NCBI RefSeq assembly: GCF_020907985.1
Contig: NZ_JAJJPA010000003.1
Span: 62,001-126,000 of the forward strand
Source: Kitasatospora humi
Lineage (GTDB): Bacteria; Actinomycetota; Actinomycetes; Streptomycetales; Streptomycetaceae
Reading direction: 5' to 3'
DNA length: 64,000 bases
The notes under the pieces were generated by a model that saw only the letters and a list, made by a program, of their open reading frames with translations, was not told the origin of the DNA and did not search any database. The position numbers and the translations under genes were made by a program. How positions within the stretch are numbered: position 1 is the stretch's first letter; each line of letters opens with the position of its first letter. This document shows positions 32,781-42,522 of this stretch, piece after piece.

Positions 32781-33572
32781 ATGGTTCAGTCAGACACACC
32801 CGTCCTCGCCCTGCACGACGTCTCCAAGCGCTTCGGCGCCGTGCAGGTGCTCACCGGCGTCCACCTCGAGGTGCACGCCGGCCAGGTGGTCGCCCTGGTC
32901 GGCGACAACGGCGCCGGCAAGTCCACCCTGGTCAAGACGATCGCCGGGGTGTACACGATCGACGAGGGCAGCATCGAGTGGGAGGGCCGCAAGGTCACCC
33001 TGAACCGCCCCCAGGACGCCACGGCGCTGGGCGTCGCGACGGTCTACCAGGACCTCGCGCTCTGCGACAACCTCGACGTGGTCGCCAACCTCTTCCTCGG
33101 CCGGGAGCTGATGCGCGGCGGCCGACTGGACGAGGTCGCCATGGAGAAGAAGGCCCAGGAGCTGCTCGACACGCTCTCCATCCGGATCCCCAGCGTGCGG
33201 ATCCCGGTGGCCGCGCTCTCCGGCGGCCAGCGCCAGGTGGTCGCCATCGCCCGCGCGCTGATCGGCGACCCCAAGATCGTCATCCTGGACGAGCCCACCG
33301 CCGCGCTCGGCGTGGAGCAGACCGCCCAGGTGCTCGACCTGGTCGAGCGGCTCCGCGACCGCGGCCTCGGCGTGATCCTGATCAGCCACAACATGGCGGA
33401 CGTGCGGGCCGTCGCCGACCAGGTCGCCGTGCTGCGACTGGGCCGCAACAACGGCGTCTTCAAGATCGCCGAAACCAGCCACGAAACCATCATCTCGGCC
33501 ATCACCGGCGCCACCGACAACGCGGTGACCCGCCGTCAGGCGCGCGTCGCAGAGGCGGAGGGCACCAAGTGA
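32781..33572 (+). CDS. Sugar ABC transporter ATP-binding protein
   Basis: A 263-residue single ATPase domain with ATG at 32781 and GAAGGAG upstream. Walker A is GDNGAGKST, the Q loop VYQDLALCDNLDV, the signature LSGGQRQVVAIARAL, Walker B IVILDEPTAALGVEQT and the H loop ISHNM. Ribose/xylose systems often have a duplicated ATPase; here only one domain is present, as in the actinobacterial XylG-like short form, so it would act as a homodimer. Its stop overlaps the permease start (GTGA). Confidence 0.94.
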   Translation: MVQSDTPVLALHDVSKRFGAVQVLTGVHLEVHAGQVVALVGDNGAGKSTLVKTIAGVYTIDEGSIEWEGRKVTLNRPQDATALGVATVYQDLALCDNLDVVANLFLGRELMRGGRLDEVAMEKKAQELLDTLSIRIPSVRIPVAALSGGQRQVVAIARALIGDPKIVILDEPTAALGVEQTAQVLDLVERLRDRGLGVILISHNMADVRAVADQVAVLRLGRNNGVFKIAETSHETIISAITGATDNAVTRRQARVAEAEGTK

Positions 33573-34852
33573 GCGACCAGAAGGCAACCCAGATGACCTC
33601 CCAGGGCACGGCGTCCCAGTCCATCCCCGCGGCCCCGGCCGTCGACCCCCGGCTGCTGGTCCGCGAGCAGGGCCTCAACGGCTACCTCGCCGAGTTCCAG
33701 CGCAAGCTGCGCAGCGGCGACCTCGGCTCCCTGCCGGTGGTGGTCGGACTGGTCGCGATCGCGATCATCTTCCAGTCGCTGAACAGCCACTTCCTGACCG
33801 CCGGCAACCTCTCCAACATCGCCCTCTACCTCGCCGGCCCGGGGCTGATATCGGTCGGCATCGTCTTCGTGCTGCTGCTCGGCGAGATCGACCTCTCGCT
33901 GGGCTCGGTGGCCGGCGCCTCGGCGGCCATCGCCGCGGTGGCCGCCGTCCAGCACGGCGTCAACGAGTGGCTGGCGATCCTGCTCGCGGTCGGCTGCGCG
34001 CTGGCCATCGGCGCGCTGCACGGCTTCTTCTTCGCCAAGCTGGGCGTGCCGGCGTTCGTGGTGACGCTGGCCGGCTTCCTCGGCTGGAACGGTCTGCAGG
34101 GCGTCGTGATGGGCAAGACCGGCACCCTCAACAACATCCCGAACGGCGTGATCGCCAAGCTGGACAACTACTTCTTCGACGACGTCGCCGTCGCCTACGG
34201 CCTGGCCGCGATCGGCGTCGCGGGCTACCTGGTCGCCACGCTGCTGGCCGCCCGGAACCGCCGCCAGGCCGGGCTGCCGGCCCGCTCGGTCACCGAGATC
34301 GCGGTGCGCGCCGCCGGGCTGGCCGTGCTCGCCTTCGTGGTGGCCTACATGTTCAACCAGGACCGCGGCATGCCGCTGGCGCTGGTCGTCCTGCTCGCCG
34401 TGGTGATCGGTTCCGACTTCGTGCTGCGCCGCACCCGCTACGGCCGCCAGGTGTTCGCGGTCGGCGGCGGCATCGAGGCGGCCCGCCGGGCCGGCATCAG
34501 CGTGGCCCGGGTGCGGATCTCGGTCTACATGATCTCGGCCGGCCTGGCCGCGGTCGGCGGCCTGTTCCTCGCCTCGCAGTCCGGCTCCGCCGACAAGCAG
34601 CTGGGGAGCGGCAACGTCCTGATGGACGCCATCGCGGCGGCCGTCATCGGCGGCACCAGCCTGTTCGGCGGTCGCGGCAAGGCCTGGTCGGCGTTGCTGG
34701 GCACGCTGGTGATCGAGTCCATCATGGTCGGCCTGGACATGCAGAACACCAGCCAGTCGATCGAGTACATGATCACCGGCGCGGTGCTGCTGGCCGCGGT
34801 GGTCCTGGACTCCGTCTCGCGTCGCACCCAGAAGTCCTCCGGACGCGGCTGA
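33569..34852 (+). CDS. Sugar ABC transporter permease
   Basis: A 427-residue permease with GTG at 33569 overlapping the ATPase stop. After a cytoplasmic N-terminus it has about ten hydrophobic segments. BPD_transp_2 family features are [20 protein letters not shown], the conserved [48 protein letters not shown] and [16 protein letters not shown]. XylH-like proteins show this length with an enlarged middle region. It ends the operon and is followed by a long hairpin. Confidence 0.94.
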   Translation: MSDQKATQMTSQGTASQSIPAAPAVDPRLLVREQGLNGYLAEFQRKLRSGDLGSLPVVVGLVAIAIIFQSLNSHFLTAGNLSNIALYLAGPGLISVGIVFVLLLGEIDLSLGSVAGASAAIAAVAAVQHGVNEWLAILLAVGCALAIGALHGFFFAKLGVPAFVVTLAGFLGWNGLQGVVMGKTGTLNNIPNGVIAKLDNYFFDDVAVAYGLAAIGVAGYLVATLLAARNRRQAGLPARSVTEIAVRAAGLAVLAFVVAYMFNQDRGMPLALVVLLAVVIGSDFVLRRTRYGRQVFAVGGGIEAARRAGISVARVRISVYMISAGLAAVGGLFLASQSGSADKQLGSGNVLMDAIAAAVIGGTSLFGGRGKAWSALLGTLVIESIMVGLDMQNTSQSIEYMITGAVLLAAVVLDSVSRRTQKSSGRG

Positions 34853-34862
34853 CCCGCCGCAG

Positions 34863-34925
34863 GCCCGGGACGCGCTCCTGCGCCCAGCCAGTCCTTCGCA
34901 CTGGCGCGCGGGGGCGCGTTCCGGG
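34863..34925 (+). terminator. Terminator after the permease gene
   Basis: A long imperfect hairpin: GCCCGGGACGCGC at 34863 pairs with the complementary end at 34925, with mismatches and an inner CCAGT/ACTGG pair. It separates the transporter operon from dxs. Confidence 0.65.
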
Positions 34926-34984
34926 CTTTCGCGCGCCCCGCAGACATGCTCCCGGCGCGAAGTGCCGCACCGGCGGACATTAGA

Positions 34985-34998
34985 CTCGACCAGTCGAG
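34985..34998. promoter_or_regulatory. Palindrome at the dxs promoter
   Basis: CTCGAC-CA-GTCGAG overlaps the end of a possible -10 (TAGACT, 34981-34986). It sits about 45 bases before the dxs start and may be a regulator site or the base of the leader. Confidence 0.35.
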
Positions 34999-35042
34999 CG
35001 GGCCGCAGCCCACTCGCACCCACACCGACAGAGGAGGAACGG

Positions 35043-36959
35043 GTGTCCCTGCTGACCCGCATTCGGGGGCCGCGCGATCTCGACCGGCTCACCCCGGGGC
35101 AGCTGACTGCCCTCGCCGAGGAGATCCGGACCTTCCTCATCGAGGAGGTCTCCAAGACCGGCGGGCACCTGGGTCCCAACCTCGGAGTGGTGGAGCTCAC
35201 CATCGCGCTGCACCGGGTCTTCGACTCGCCGCGTGAGCGGATCCTCTTCGACACCGGCCACCAGTCGTACGTGCACAAGCTGCTGACCGGCCGTCAGGAC
35301 TTCAGCCGGCTGAAGATGAAGGGCGGCCTGTCCGGCTACCCCTCCCGGGCCGAGTCCGAGCACGACATGATCGAGAACTCGCACGCCTCCACGGTGCTGG
35401 GCTACGCCGACGGCATCGCCAAGGCCAACCAGCTGCTCGGCCACAAGGACTGCCCGGTGGTCGCGGTCACCGGTGACGGCGCCCTCACCGGCGGGATGGC
35501 CTGGGAGGCCCTCAACAACATCGCCGAGGCCCAGGACCGCCCGCTGGTCATCGTGGTCAACGACAACGAGCGCTCCTACTCGCCCACCATCGGCGGCCTG
35601 GCCAACCACCTCACCACGCTGCGCACCACCCAGGGCTACGAGCGCTTCCTCACCTGGGGCAAGGAGGCGCTGCAGCGCACCCCGGTGATCGGCGAGGGCC
35701 TGGCCGGCGCGCTGCACGGCGCCAAGAAGGGCCTGAAGGACTTCATCGCCCCGCAGGGCATGTTCGAGGACCTCGGCCTGAAGTACCTCGGCCCGATCGA
35801 CGGCCACGACATCACCGCGCTGGAGTCGGCGCTGCGCAAGGCCCGCGGCTTCGGCGGCCCGGTGATCGTGCACTGCATCACCGAGAAGGGCCGCGGCTAC
35901 CACGCGGCGCTGCAGAACGAGGAGGACCGCTTCCACGCGGTCGGCGTGATCCATCCGGACACCGGCCTGCCGGTGAAGAGCTCCGGCAAGGACTGGACCT
36001 CGGTCTTCAGCGAGGAGATGGTCGAGCTCGGCCGCGAGCGCAAGGACATCGTGGCGATCACCGCCGCGATGCTGCACCCGGTGGGCCTGGCCGACTTCGC
36101 CAAGGCCTTCCCGAAGCGCACCTTCGACGTCGGCATCGCCGAGCAGCACGCCGCGGTGTCGGCCGCAGGTCTGGCCACCGCCGGGCTGCACCCGGTGGTC
36201 GCGGTCTACGCGACCTTCCTCAACCGGGCCTTCGACCAGGTGCTGATGGACGTCGCCCTGCACAAGCTGGGCGTCACCTTCGTGCTCGACCGGGCCGGCA
36301 TCACCGGTACCGACGGCGCCTCCCACAACGGCATGTGGGACATGTCGATCCTGCAGGTGGTGCCCGGCCTGCGGCTGGCCGCCCCGCGTGACGCCGACCA
36401 GCTGCGCGCCCAGCTGCGCGAGGCCGTCGAGGTCAAGGACGCGCCGACGGTGGTGCGCTTCTCCAAGGGCGCGGTCGGCCCGGCGGTGGCCGCGCTCGGT
36501 CGGATCGGCGGCATGGACGTGCTGCACGGCTCCACCGAGGCCGTCGTCGAGGGCGAGAAGCGGGCCGACGTGCTGATCGTGTCGGTCGGCGCGCTGGCCC
36601 CGATCTGCCTGGAGGCCGCCGCGCTGCTGGACGCCCAGGGGATCACCGCCACCGTGGTCGACCCGCGCTGGGTCAAGCCGGTGGACGCGGCGCTGCCGGG
36701 CCTCGCCGCCGAGCACCGGGTGGTGGTGACGGTCGAGGACAACGGGCGGGCCGGCGGGGTCGGCGCGGCCGTCGCCCAGGCGCTGCGCGACGCGGAGGTG
36801 GACCTGCCGCTGCGCGACTTCGGCATCCCGCAGGAGTTCCTGGACCACGCCAAGCGCGAGGAGATCCTCGCCGAGATCGGCCTGACCGGCCCCGACATCG
36901 CCCGTCAGGTGACCGCGCTGGTCGCCCGGCTGGACGTGGCCCAGACCGTCGAGGCCTGA
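35043..36959 (+). CDS. dxs: 1-deoxy-D-xylulose-5-phosphate synthase
   Basis: A 638-residue thiamine-diphosphate enzyme joining pyruvate and glyceraldehyde-3-phosphate, the first step of the MEP isoprenoid pathway. GTG at 35043 follows GAGGAGGAA. Visible features are [33 protein letters not shown], the ThDP motif [16 protein letters not shown] to [25 protein letters not shown], the Glu of [13 protein letters not shown], and [18 protein letters not shown]. Length is typical. It is monocistronic, with a promoter palindrome upstream and a perfect terminator downstream. Confidence 0.98.
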   Translation: MSLLTRIRGPRDLDRLTPGQLTALAEEIRTFLIEEVSKTGGHLGPNLGVVELTIALHRVFDSPRERILFDTGHQSYVHKLLTGRQDFSRLKMKGGLSGYPSRAESEHDMIENSHASTVLGYADGIAKANQLLGHKDCPVVAVTGDGALTGGMAWEALNNIAEAQDRPLVIVVNDNERSYSPTIGGLANHLTTLRTTQGYERFLTWGKEALQRTPVIGEGLAGALHGAKKGLKDFIAPQGMFEDLGLKYLGPIDGHDITALESALRKARGFGGPVIVHCITEKGRGYHAALQNEEDRFHAVGVIHPDTGLPVKSSGKDWTSVFSEEMVELGRERKDIVAITAAMLHPVGLADFAKAFPKRTFDVGIAEQHAAVSAAGLATAGLHPVVAVYATFLNRAFDQVLMDVALHKLGVTFVLDRAGITGTDGASHNGMWDMSILQVVPGLRLAAPRDADQLRAQLREAVEVKDAPTVVRFSKGAVGPAVAALGRIGGMDVLHGSTEAVVEGEKRADVLIVSVGALAPICLEAAALLDAQGITATVVDPRWVKPVDAALPGLAAEHRVVVTVEDNGRAGGVGAAVAQALRDAEVDLPLRDFGIPQEFLDHAKREEILAEIGLTGPDIARQVTALVARLDVAQTVEA

Positions 36960-36974
36960 CGCCGCCCCGGACCC

Positions 36975-37014
36975 AGAGGACCTGCCCGGCCGTTCGCGGC
37001 CGGGCAGGTCCTCT
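36975..37014. terminator. Bidirectional TTCG-loop terminator after dxs
   Basis: A perfect 18-bp stem (36975-36992 with 36997-37014) closed by a TTCG tetraloop, between the convergent dxs and SPW genes. Confidence 0.9.
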
Positions 37015-37028
37015 CGTTCGGACGGGGG

Positions 37029-37478
37029 TCAGGCGCGGCGGCGGCGTTGCCTGCCCATCACTCCGCCCGCGGTGAGGGCGAGCAGGCAGGTCACGGCCCC
37101 GATCACCACCTGGTTCCAGATGATGCCCCGGCTCGCGCTGTGGCCGACGGTCACCACCCATGGGGAGATGATCAGGAACACGCCGGTCGCGAACATCGCC
37201 CAGGTGAGCCCGAACATCCGGGCCGGGGCGAGGGTCAGGCAGAGCCCGAGGACGGCGATGGCGATGCCGAGGATCACGTTGGTGACCACGAGCTCGTGGC
37301 TGGCGGCACTGAAGTGCACCACGTACGGCGAGATCGCCAGGTACAGGCCCGCCAGGACGACCAGGCCGTCCACGGCGACTCCGGACGGCCCGTCCATCAT
37401 GCGTGCGTACCGGGCGCGCATCTCCGCGATGTCCGGATGGGTGCCCATATCACCGGCTCGATGTGAGACGTGGGCCAT
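37029..37478 (-). CDS. SPW repeat membrane protein
   Basis: A 149-residue protein. ATG at 37478 has AAGGAGG about 8 bases upstream. A soluble N-terminus with MRARYARM is followed by four hydrophobic helices in two SPW repeats: LAGLYLAISPYVVHF and GVFLIISPWVVTV (the motif SP-[WY]). SPW proteins are small actinobacterial membrane proteins with no established function. A strongly basic C-terminus (RQRRRRA) marks the cytoplasmic end. It is transcribed alone. Confidence 0.9.
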   Translation of the reverse strand: MAHVSHRAGDMGTHPDIAEMRARYARMMDGPSGVAVDGLVVLAGLYLAISPYVVHFSAASHELVVTNVILGIAIAVLGLCLTLAPARMFGLTWAMFATGVFLIISPWVVTVGHSASRGIIWNQVVIGAVTCLLALTAGGVMGRQRRRRA

Positions 37479-37577
37479 ACGACTCGCCTCCTTCGACTGT
37501 GCAGGTCGGAACCGCTTGGCCTAACGGCATTATGCTCTTTGCCCGGTTTGGGTGTATACCGGAGCGCTCCGGACGCG

Positions 37578-37617
37578 GAAGGGCGCCTCCCTCCGGGGTC
37601 GGAGGAAGGCGCCCTTC
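37578..37617. terminator. Terminator downstream of fadB-like gene
   Basis: An 11-bp stem, GAAGGGCGCCT (37578-37588) with AGGCGCCCTTC (37607-37617), extended inwards by CCTCC/GGAGG with one mismatch. It starts 28 bases after the gene's stop. Confidence 0.8.
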
Positions 37618-37644
37618 GGTTTCGCCGGGGGAGCCGGGTCGGGC

Positions 37645-39780
37645 TCAGGCGGGCACGCTGGCCAGGCCCGGGGCCAGGAACCGCTTGCCGTTCACCCGCT
37701 CGGACACGCCCTCGCGGTCCAGGTACGGGGTGATCCCGCCCAGGTGGAAGGGCCAGCCGGCGCCGGTGATCATGCACAGGTCGATGTCCTGCGCCTCGCC
37801 GACGACGCCCTCGTCCAGCATCAGGCCGATCTCCTGGGCGACCGCGTCCAGCGCCCGCTCGCGGACCTGCTCCTCGGTGAGCACGCTGTCGCCGAAGGAG
37901 AGCAGCTCCAGCACCTCGGGGTCGAGCACCTGCCGGCCGTCCTGCCAGACGTAGAAGCCGCGCTTGCCGGCCTTGACCACCTTGGCGAGGTTCTCGGAGA
38001 CGGTGAACCGCTCCGGGAAGGCGCCGTGCAGGGTCTCCGAGACGTGCAGCGCGATGGCCGGGCCGACCAGCTCCAGCAGCGCGATCGGGGACATCGGCAG
38101 GCCGAGCGGCTGCACGGCCTTCTCGACGGTCTCGAACGAGGTGCCCTCGTCGATGATGTTCTGGATCTCGCCCATGAAGCGGGTCAGGATCCGGTTCACC
38201 ACGAACGCCGGGGCGTCCTTGGTGAGGACGGCCGTCTTCTTCAGCTTCTTGGCGACCGCGAAGGCGGTGGCCAGCGAGGCGTCGTCGGTCTTCTCGGCCC
38301 GGACGATCTCCAGCAGCGGCAGGATCGCGACCGGGTTGAAGAAGTGGAAGCCGACCACGCGCTCCGGGTGCTGCAGCTTGGAGGCCATCTCGGTGACCGA
38401 CAGCGAGGAGGTGTTGGTGGCCAGGATCGCGGTCGGCGAGACCACGGCCTCCAGCTCGGCGAAGACGTTCTGCTTGACGCCCATCTCCTCGAACACGGCC
38501 TCGATCACGAAGTCCGCGTCGCCGAAGGCGGTCGCCTTGTCCAGGTGGCCGCTGACCAGGCCCTTGAGCTTGTTGGCCTTGTCCTGGTTGACCCGGCCCT
38601 TGGCGAGCAGCTTGTCGATCTCGCCGTGGACGTAGCCGACGCCCTTGTCGATCCGCTCCTGGTCGATGTCGGTGAGGACCACCGGCACCTCCAGGCGGCG
38701 GGCGAAGAGCAGCGCCAGCTGGGAGGCCATCAGACCGGCACCGACCACGCCGACCTTGGAGACCGGGCGCGCCAGCGACTTGTCCGGGGCGCCGAACGGC
38801 TTCTTGGCCCGGCGCTGCACCAGGTTGAAGGAGTAGATGCCGGCCCGCAGCTCGCCACCCATGATCAGGTCGGCCAGCGCCTGGTCCTCGGCGTCGAAGC
38901 CCTTCTGCAGGTCGGCGTCCTTGGCCGCGGCCATGATGTCCAGCGCGCGGTAGGCGGCCGGCGCCGCGCCGTGCACCTTGCCGTCGGCGACGGCACGGCC
39001 CCAGGCGATGCACTGGTCCCAGTTCTCGCCCCGGTCGATCTCCGGACGCTCGACGACGACCTCGCCCTTGAGGACCTTGGCGGCCCACAGGATCGACTGC
39101 TCCAGGAAGTCGGCCGGCTCGAAGATCGCGTCCGCGATGCCGAGCTCGAACACCTCCTTGCCCTTGAGCTGCTTGTTCTGGGCCATCGAGTTCTCGATGA
39201 TGACCTTGACCGCGTTGGCCGGGCCGACCAGGTTCGGCAGGATGGTGCAGCCGCCCCAGCCGGGGACCAGGCCGAGGAAGACCTCCGGCAGCGAGAAGGC
39301 CGGCACGCCCGAGCTGACGGTGCGGTAGGTGCAGTGCAGGCCCACCTCGACACCGCCGCCCATCGCGGCGCCGTTGTAGAACGCGAAGCTCGGCACCGGC
39401 AGCGCGGCGATCCGCTTGAAGACCTCGTGGCCGCCCTTGCCGATGGCCAGCGCGTCGCCGTGCTCCTTGAGCAGCTCGACGCCCTTGAGGTCGGCGCCGA
39501 CCGCGAAGATGAACGGCTTGCCGGTGATCGCGACGGCGGTGATCTTGCCCTCGGCGGCCTCCGCCTCGACCTGGTCCAGCGCCTCGGAGAGCTTCAGCAG
39601 CGAGCCCGGGCCGAAGGTGGTCGGCTTGGTGTGGTCGAAGCCGTTGTCCAGGGTGATCATGGCCAGCTTGCCGGCCTGCAGCGGCAGGTCCAGGTGGCGC
39701 ACGTGCGCGGTGGTGACCACCTCGCCGGGGAAGAGCTCGGCGCCGCGGGTCAGCAGCTCAGTGGTGCTCGTCATGGTCAC
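37645..39780 (-). CDS. Fatty acid oxidation multifunctional protein (enoyl-CoA hydratase/3-hydroxyacyl-CoA dehydrogenase)
   Basis: A 711-residue FadB/FadJ-type enzyme. The N-terminal crotonase domain (about 20-300) has AVGADLKGVELL and YNGAAMGGGVEVGLHC with the oxyanion loop. The NAD-binding dehydrogenase domain begins at SKVGVVGAGLMASQLALLFA and includes ATNTSSLSVTEMA and the catalytic His region RVVGFHFFNPVAILPLLEIV, then the C-terminal domain KDAPAFVVNRI. It catalyses two steps of beta-oxidation. GTG at 39780 overlaps the thiolase stop (GTGA); an ATG at 39774 is an alternative. The two-gene operon thus gives thiolase plus this protein. Confidence 0.95.
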   Translation of the reverse strand: MTMTSTTELLTRGAELFPGEVVTTAHVRHLDLPLQAGKLAMITLDNGFDHTKPTTFGPGSLLKLSEALDQVEAEAAEGKITAVAITGKPFIFAVGADLKGVELLKEHGDALAIGKGGHEVFKRIAALPVPSFAFYNGAAMGGGVEVGLHCTYRTVSSGVPAFSLPEVFLGLVPGWGGCTILPNLVGPANAVKVIIENSMAQNKQLKGKEVFELGIADAIFEPADFLEQSILWAAKVLKGEVVVERPEIDRGENWDQCIAWGRAVADGKVHGAAPAAYRALDIMAAAKDADLQKGFDAEDQALADLIMGGELRAGIYSFNLVQRRAKKPFGAPDKSLARPVSKVGVVGAGLMASQLALLFARRLEVPVVLTDIDQERIDKGVGYVHGEIDKLLAKGRVNQDKANKLKGLVSGHLDKATAFGDADFVIEAVFEEMGVKQNVFAELEAVVSPTAILATNTSSLSVTEMASKLQHPERVVGFHFFNPVAILPLLEIVRAEKTDDASLATAFAVAKKLKKTAVLTKDAPAFVVNRILTRFMGEIQNIIDEGTSFETVEKAVQPLGLPMSPIALLELVGPAIALHVSETLHGAFPERFTVSENLAKVVKAGKRGFYVWQDGRQVLDPEVLELLSFGDSVLTEEQVRERALDAVAQEIGLMLDEGVVGEAQDIDLCMITGAGWPFHLGGITPYLDREGVSERVNGKRFLAPGLASVPA

Positions 39781-40994
39781 TTACCACCCTCGAAGTGCGG
39801 GTTCTCCCAGATGACCGTGCCGCCCATGCCGAAGCCGATGCACATGGCGGTCAGGCCGTAGCGGACGTCCGGGCGCTGCTCGAAGCGGCGGGCCAGCTGG
39901 TTCATCAGACGGACGCCGGAGGAGGCCAGCGGGTGGCCGAAGGCGATGGCGCCACCGTAGGGGTTGACCCGCTCGTCGTCGTCGGCGATGCCGAAGTGGT
40001 CGAGCATGGCCAGCACCTGCACGGCGAAGGCCTCGTTGATCTCGAACGCGCCGATGTCCTCGATGGTCAGACCGGCCTTGGCCAGCGCCTTCTCGGTGGC
40101 CGGCACCGGGCCGATGCCCATGACCTCGGGCTCCACACCGGCGAAGGCGTAGGAGACCAGGCGCATCTTGACCGGCAGGCCGAGCTCGCGGGCGACGTCC
40201 TCGGCGGCCAGCAGCGAGGCGGTGGCGCCGTCGTTCAGGCCGGCCGCGTTACCGGCGGTGATGTTGCCGTGCGGGCGGAACGGGGTCTTCAGGCCCGCCA
40301 GCGACTCCATCGTGGTGCCCGGGCGCAGCGGCTCGTCGACCGTGGCCAGGCCCCAACCGGTCTCGCCGACCTCGGGGTTGGTGTTGCGGATCGCGATCGG
40401 CACCAGGTCGGGCTGGATGTCGCCGTTGGCGTACGCCTTGGCGGCCTTCTCCTGGGAGCGCACCGCATAGGCGTCGCAGCGCTCCTTGGTGAGGTGCGGG
40501 AAGCGGTCGTGCAGGTTCTCCGCGGTCATGCCCATGAACAGGGCGGACTCGTCGACCAGCTTCTCGGAGACGAAGCGCGGGTTCGGGTCGACGCCCTCGC
40601 CCATCGGGTGCCGCCCCATGTGCTCGACGCCGCCGGCCACGGCGATGTCGTAGGCGCCGAAGGCGATGCCGCCCGCGGTGGTGGTGACGGCGGTCATGGC
40701 GCCGGCGCACATCCGGTCGATGGCGTAGCCGGGCACCGACTTGGGCAGGCCGGCCAGCAGCGCGGCGGTGCGGCCGATGGTCAGACCCTGGTCGCCGATC
40801 TGCGTGGTCGCCGCGACGGCGACCTCGTCGATGCGCTCGACGGGCAGGTTCGGGTTGCGGCGCACGAGCTCCCGGATGCACTTGACGACCAGGTCGTCGG
40901 CGCGGGTCTCGTGGTAGATGCCCTTCGGGCCGGCCTTGCCGAACGGGGTGCGGACGCCGTCGACGAAGACGACGTCCCGCGAGGTACGAGGCAC
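39777..40994 (-). CDS. Acetyl-CoA acetyltransferase (thiolase)
   Basis: A 405-residue thiolase cleaving 3-ketoacyl-CoA in the last step of beta-oxidation. GTG at 40994 has GGAGGAG upstream, better than starts up to 41066. The nucleophile is C96 in YAIDRMCAGAMTAV. Other motifs are GNAAGLNDGA, the catalytic His region INEAFAVQVL, GGAIAFGHPLASSG and the C-terminal Cys in TAMCIGFGMGG. It is the first gene of the operon with the fadB-like gene. Confidence 0.95.
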   Translation of the reverse strand: MPRTSRDVVFVDGVRTPFGKAGPKGIYHETRADDLVVKCIRELVRRNPNLPVERIDEVAVAATTQIGDQGLTIGRTAALLAGLPKSVPGYAIDRMCAGAMTAVTTTAGGIAFGAYDIAVAGGVEHMGRHPMGEGVDPNPRFVSEKLVDESALFMGMTAENLHDRFPHLTKERCDAYAVRSQEKAAKAYANGDIQPDLVPIAIRNTNPEVGETGWGLATVDEPLRPGTTMESLAGLKTPFRPHGNITAGNAAGLNDGATASLLAAEDVARELGLPVKMRLVSYAFAGVEPEVMGIGPVPATEKALAKAGLTIEDIGAFEINEAFAVQVLAMLDHFGIADDDERVNPYGGAIAFGHPLASSGVRLMNQLARRFEQRPDVRYGLTAMCIGFGMGGTVIWENPHFEGGK

Positions 40995-41165
40995 GGGGGC
41001 TCTCCTCCCAGGGGACATGGCATGGTGCGCAGGAGTGCGCTCGCAACACGAGCAGCGCTGCTTCACCGGCCATGCTACTGGTCGGTAACCAACTTGCCCA
41101 GGGTCGGGTCCGCCAACTGGGCTGTGGCCCCCGCCACGTCCCGCGGGTCGGGCCCGCCCCAGGCC
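40995..41165. promoter_or_regulatory. Thiolase operon promoter region with candidate TetR-type operator
   Basis: TACTGGTCGGTA at 41076-41087 is an imperfect palindrome (8 of 12 positions match its reverse complement) of the type bound by TetR-family fatty-acid regulators. It lies about 85 bases upstream of the thiolase start. The rest of the spacer has no gene. Confidence 0.35.
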
Positions 41166-42410
41166 TCAGGCCTGGCTGCGGGCGGCCTTGAGGAAGGCCT
41201 GGGCCACCACGGGGGCCACCAGCTCGACCTGCCAGCCGCGAGCCCCGAGCGCCCGCAGCGCGCCGCCCACGGCCGGGGTGGTCGGCTCGGTCGGCGGCTC
41301 CCAGGAGACCCGGCGGATCAGCTCCGGGGTGATCAGGTTCTCGGCCGGCAGCTTCAGCTTCTCGGCCAGCTCCGTCACCGCGGCCCGGGCGCCGGTCAGC
41401 CGGGCGGCGGCCACCGGGTCCTTCTCGGCCCAGGCCCGCGGCGGCGGCGGACCCTCGTGCGGCGCGGTGGCCGGCGGCAGTTCGGTCTCCGGCACGGCCC
41501 GCGACCGGTCCAGCGCGGCCAGCCACTGCTCCAGCTGGCGCCGGTGCACCCGGGGGCCGAAGCCGGCCACCGCCTGCAGGGCGCCGACGTTGGTCGGCAG
41601 GGCGAGCGCGGCGGCCACGATCGCCGCGTCGGAGAGCACCCGGCCGGGGGAGACGTCGCGCTCCTGGGCGATCCGGTCCCGGGTCTGCCACAGCTCGCGC
41701 ACCGCGGCCAGTTGCCGGCGGCGGCGGACCTTGTGCAGGCCGGAGGTGCGGCGCCAGGGGTCCACCCGGGGAGCGGGCCGGGGCGCCGCCACGATCGAGG
41801 CGAACTCCTCCAGGGCCCAGGCGAGCTTGCCCTGCGCGGTGAGCTCGGCTTCCAGGGCGTCGCGCAGGTCGACCAGCACCTCGACGTCCAGCGCGGCGTA
41901 CTTCAGCCAGGGCTCGGGCAGCGGGCGGGTGGACCAGTCCACCGCGGAGTGCTCCTTGGCCAGCCGGTAGCCGAGCACGTTCTCGGTCATCGGGCCGAGC
42001 CCGACCCGGGGGAAGCCTGCGATCCGGCCGGCCAGCTCGGTGTCGAAGAGCCGTGCCGGGCGCATCCCCACCTCGGCCAGGCAGGGCAGGTCCTGGGTGG
42101 CGGCGTGCACCACCCATTCGGTGTCGGCCAGGGCCTCGCCGAGCCCGCTCAGATCGGGGCAGGCGATCGGGTCGATCAGCGCGGTGCCGGCGCCGGCCCG
42201 GCGCAGCTGGATCAGGTAGGCGCGCTGGCCGTAGCGGTAGCCGGAGGCCCGCTCGGCGTCGACGGCGACCGGACCGGTGCCCGATGCGAACGCCGTGAGC
42301 ACCGCGGCCAGCCCCGCCTGGTCGGCGACCACCGGTGGCAGCCCCTCCCGGGGTTCGAGCAGCGGCACCGGGGCGGTCTCTACGGCGATGGCTTCAGCGG
42401 CGTCGGTCAC
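41166..42410 (-). CDS. HRDC domain-containing RNase D-like 3'-5' exonuclease
   Basis: A 414-residue protein with GTG at 42410. The DEDDy exonuclease domain has the first Asp/Glu in GPVAVDAERASGYRYGQRAY, the second Asp in HAATQDLPCL, FDTELAGRI, and the terminal Y-x3-D in WLKYAALDVEVLVDL. The HRDC nucleic-acid-binding domain follows at about 215-295 (ELWQTRDRIAQERDVSPGRV), and a C-terminal extension resembling a second HRDC-like region ends the protein. It probably trims RNA 3' ends. Streptomycete homologues sit next to the thiolase/fadB genes as here. Confidence 0.92.
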   Translation of the reverse strand: MTDAAEAIAVETAPVPLLEPREGLPPVVADQAGLAAVLTAFASGTGPVAVDAERASGYRYGQRAYLIQLRRAGAGTALIDPIACPDLSGLGEALADTEWVVHAATQDLPCLAEVGMRPARLFDTELAGRIAGFPRVGLGPMTENVLGYRLAKEHSAVDWSTRPLPEPWLKYAALDVEVLVDLRDALEAELTAQGKLAWALEEFASIVAAPRPAPRVDPWRRTSGLHKVRRRRQLAAVRELWQTRDRIAQERDVSPGRVLSDAAIVAAALALPTNVGALQAVAGFGPRVHRRQLEQWLAALDRSRAVPETELPPATAPHEGPPPPRAWAEKDPVAAARLTGARAAVTELAEKLKLPAENLITPELIRRVSWEPPTEPTTPAVGGALRALGARGWQVELVAPVVAQAFLKAARSQA

Positions 42411-42522
42411 CCACCAAGAGTACGACGAGCCCCGCCGGGTGGACCCTGATCGTCTGGCGCGGACCAGCTCGAATGCCAACGGCGGTCCGGAGGAAACGTT
42501 CCTCCGGACCGCGAGCGGACGC

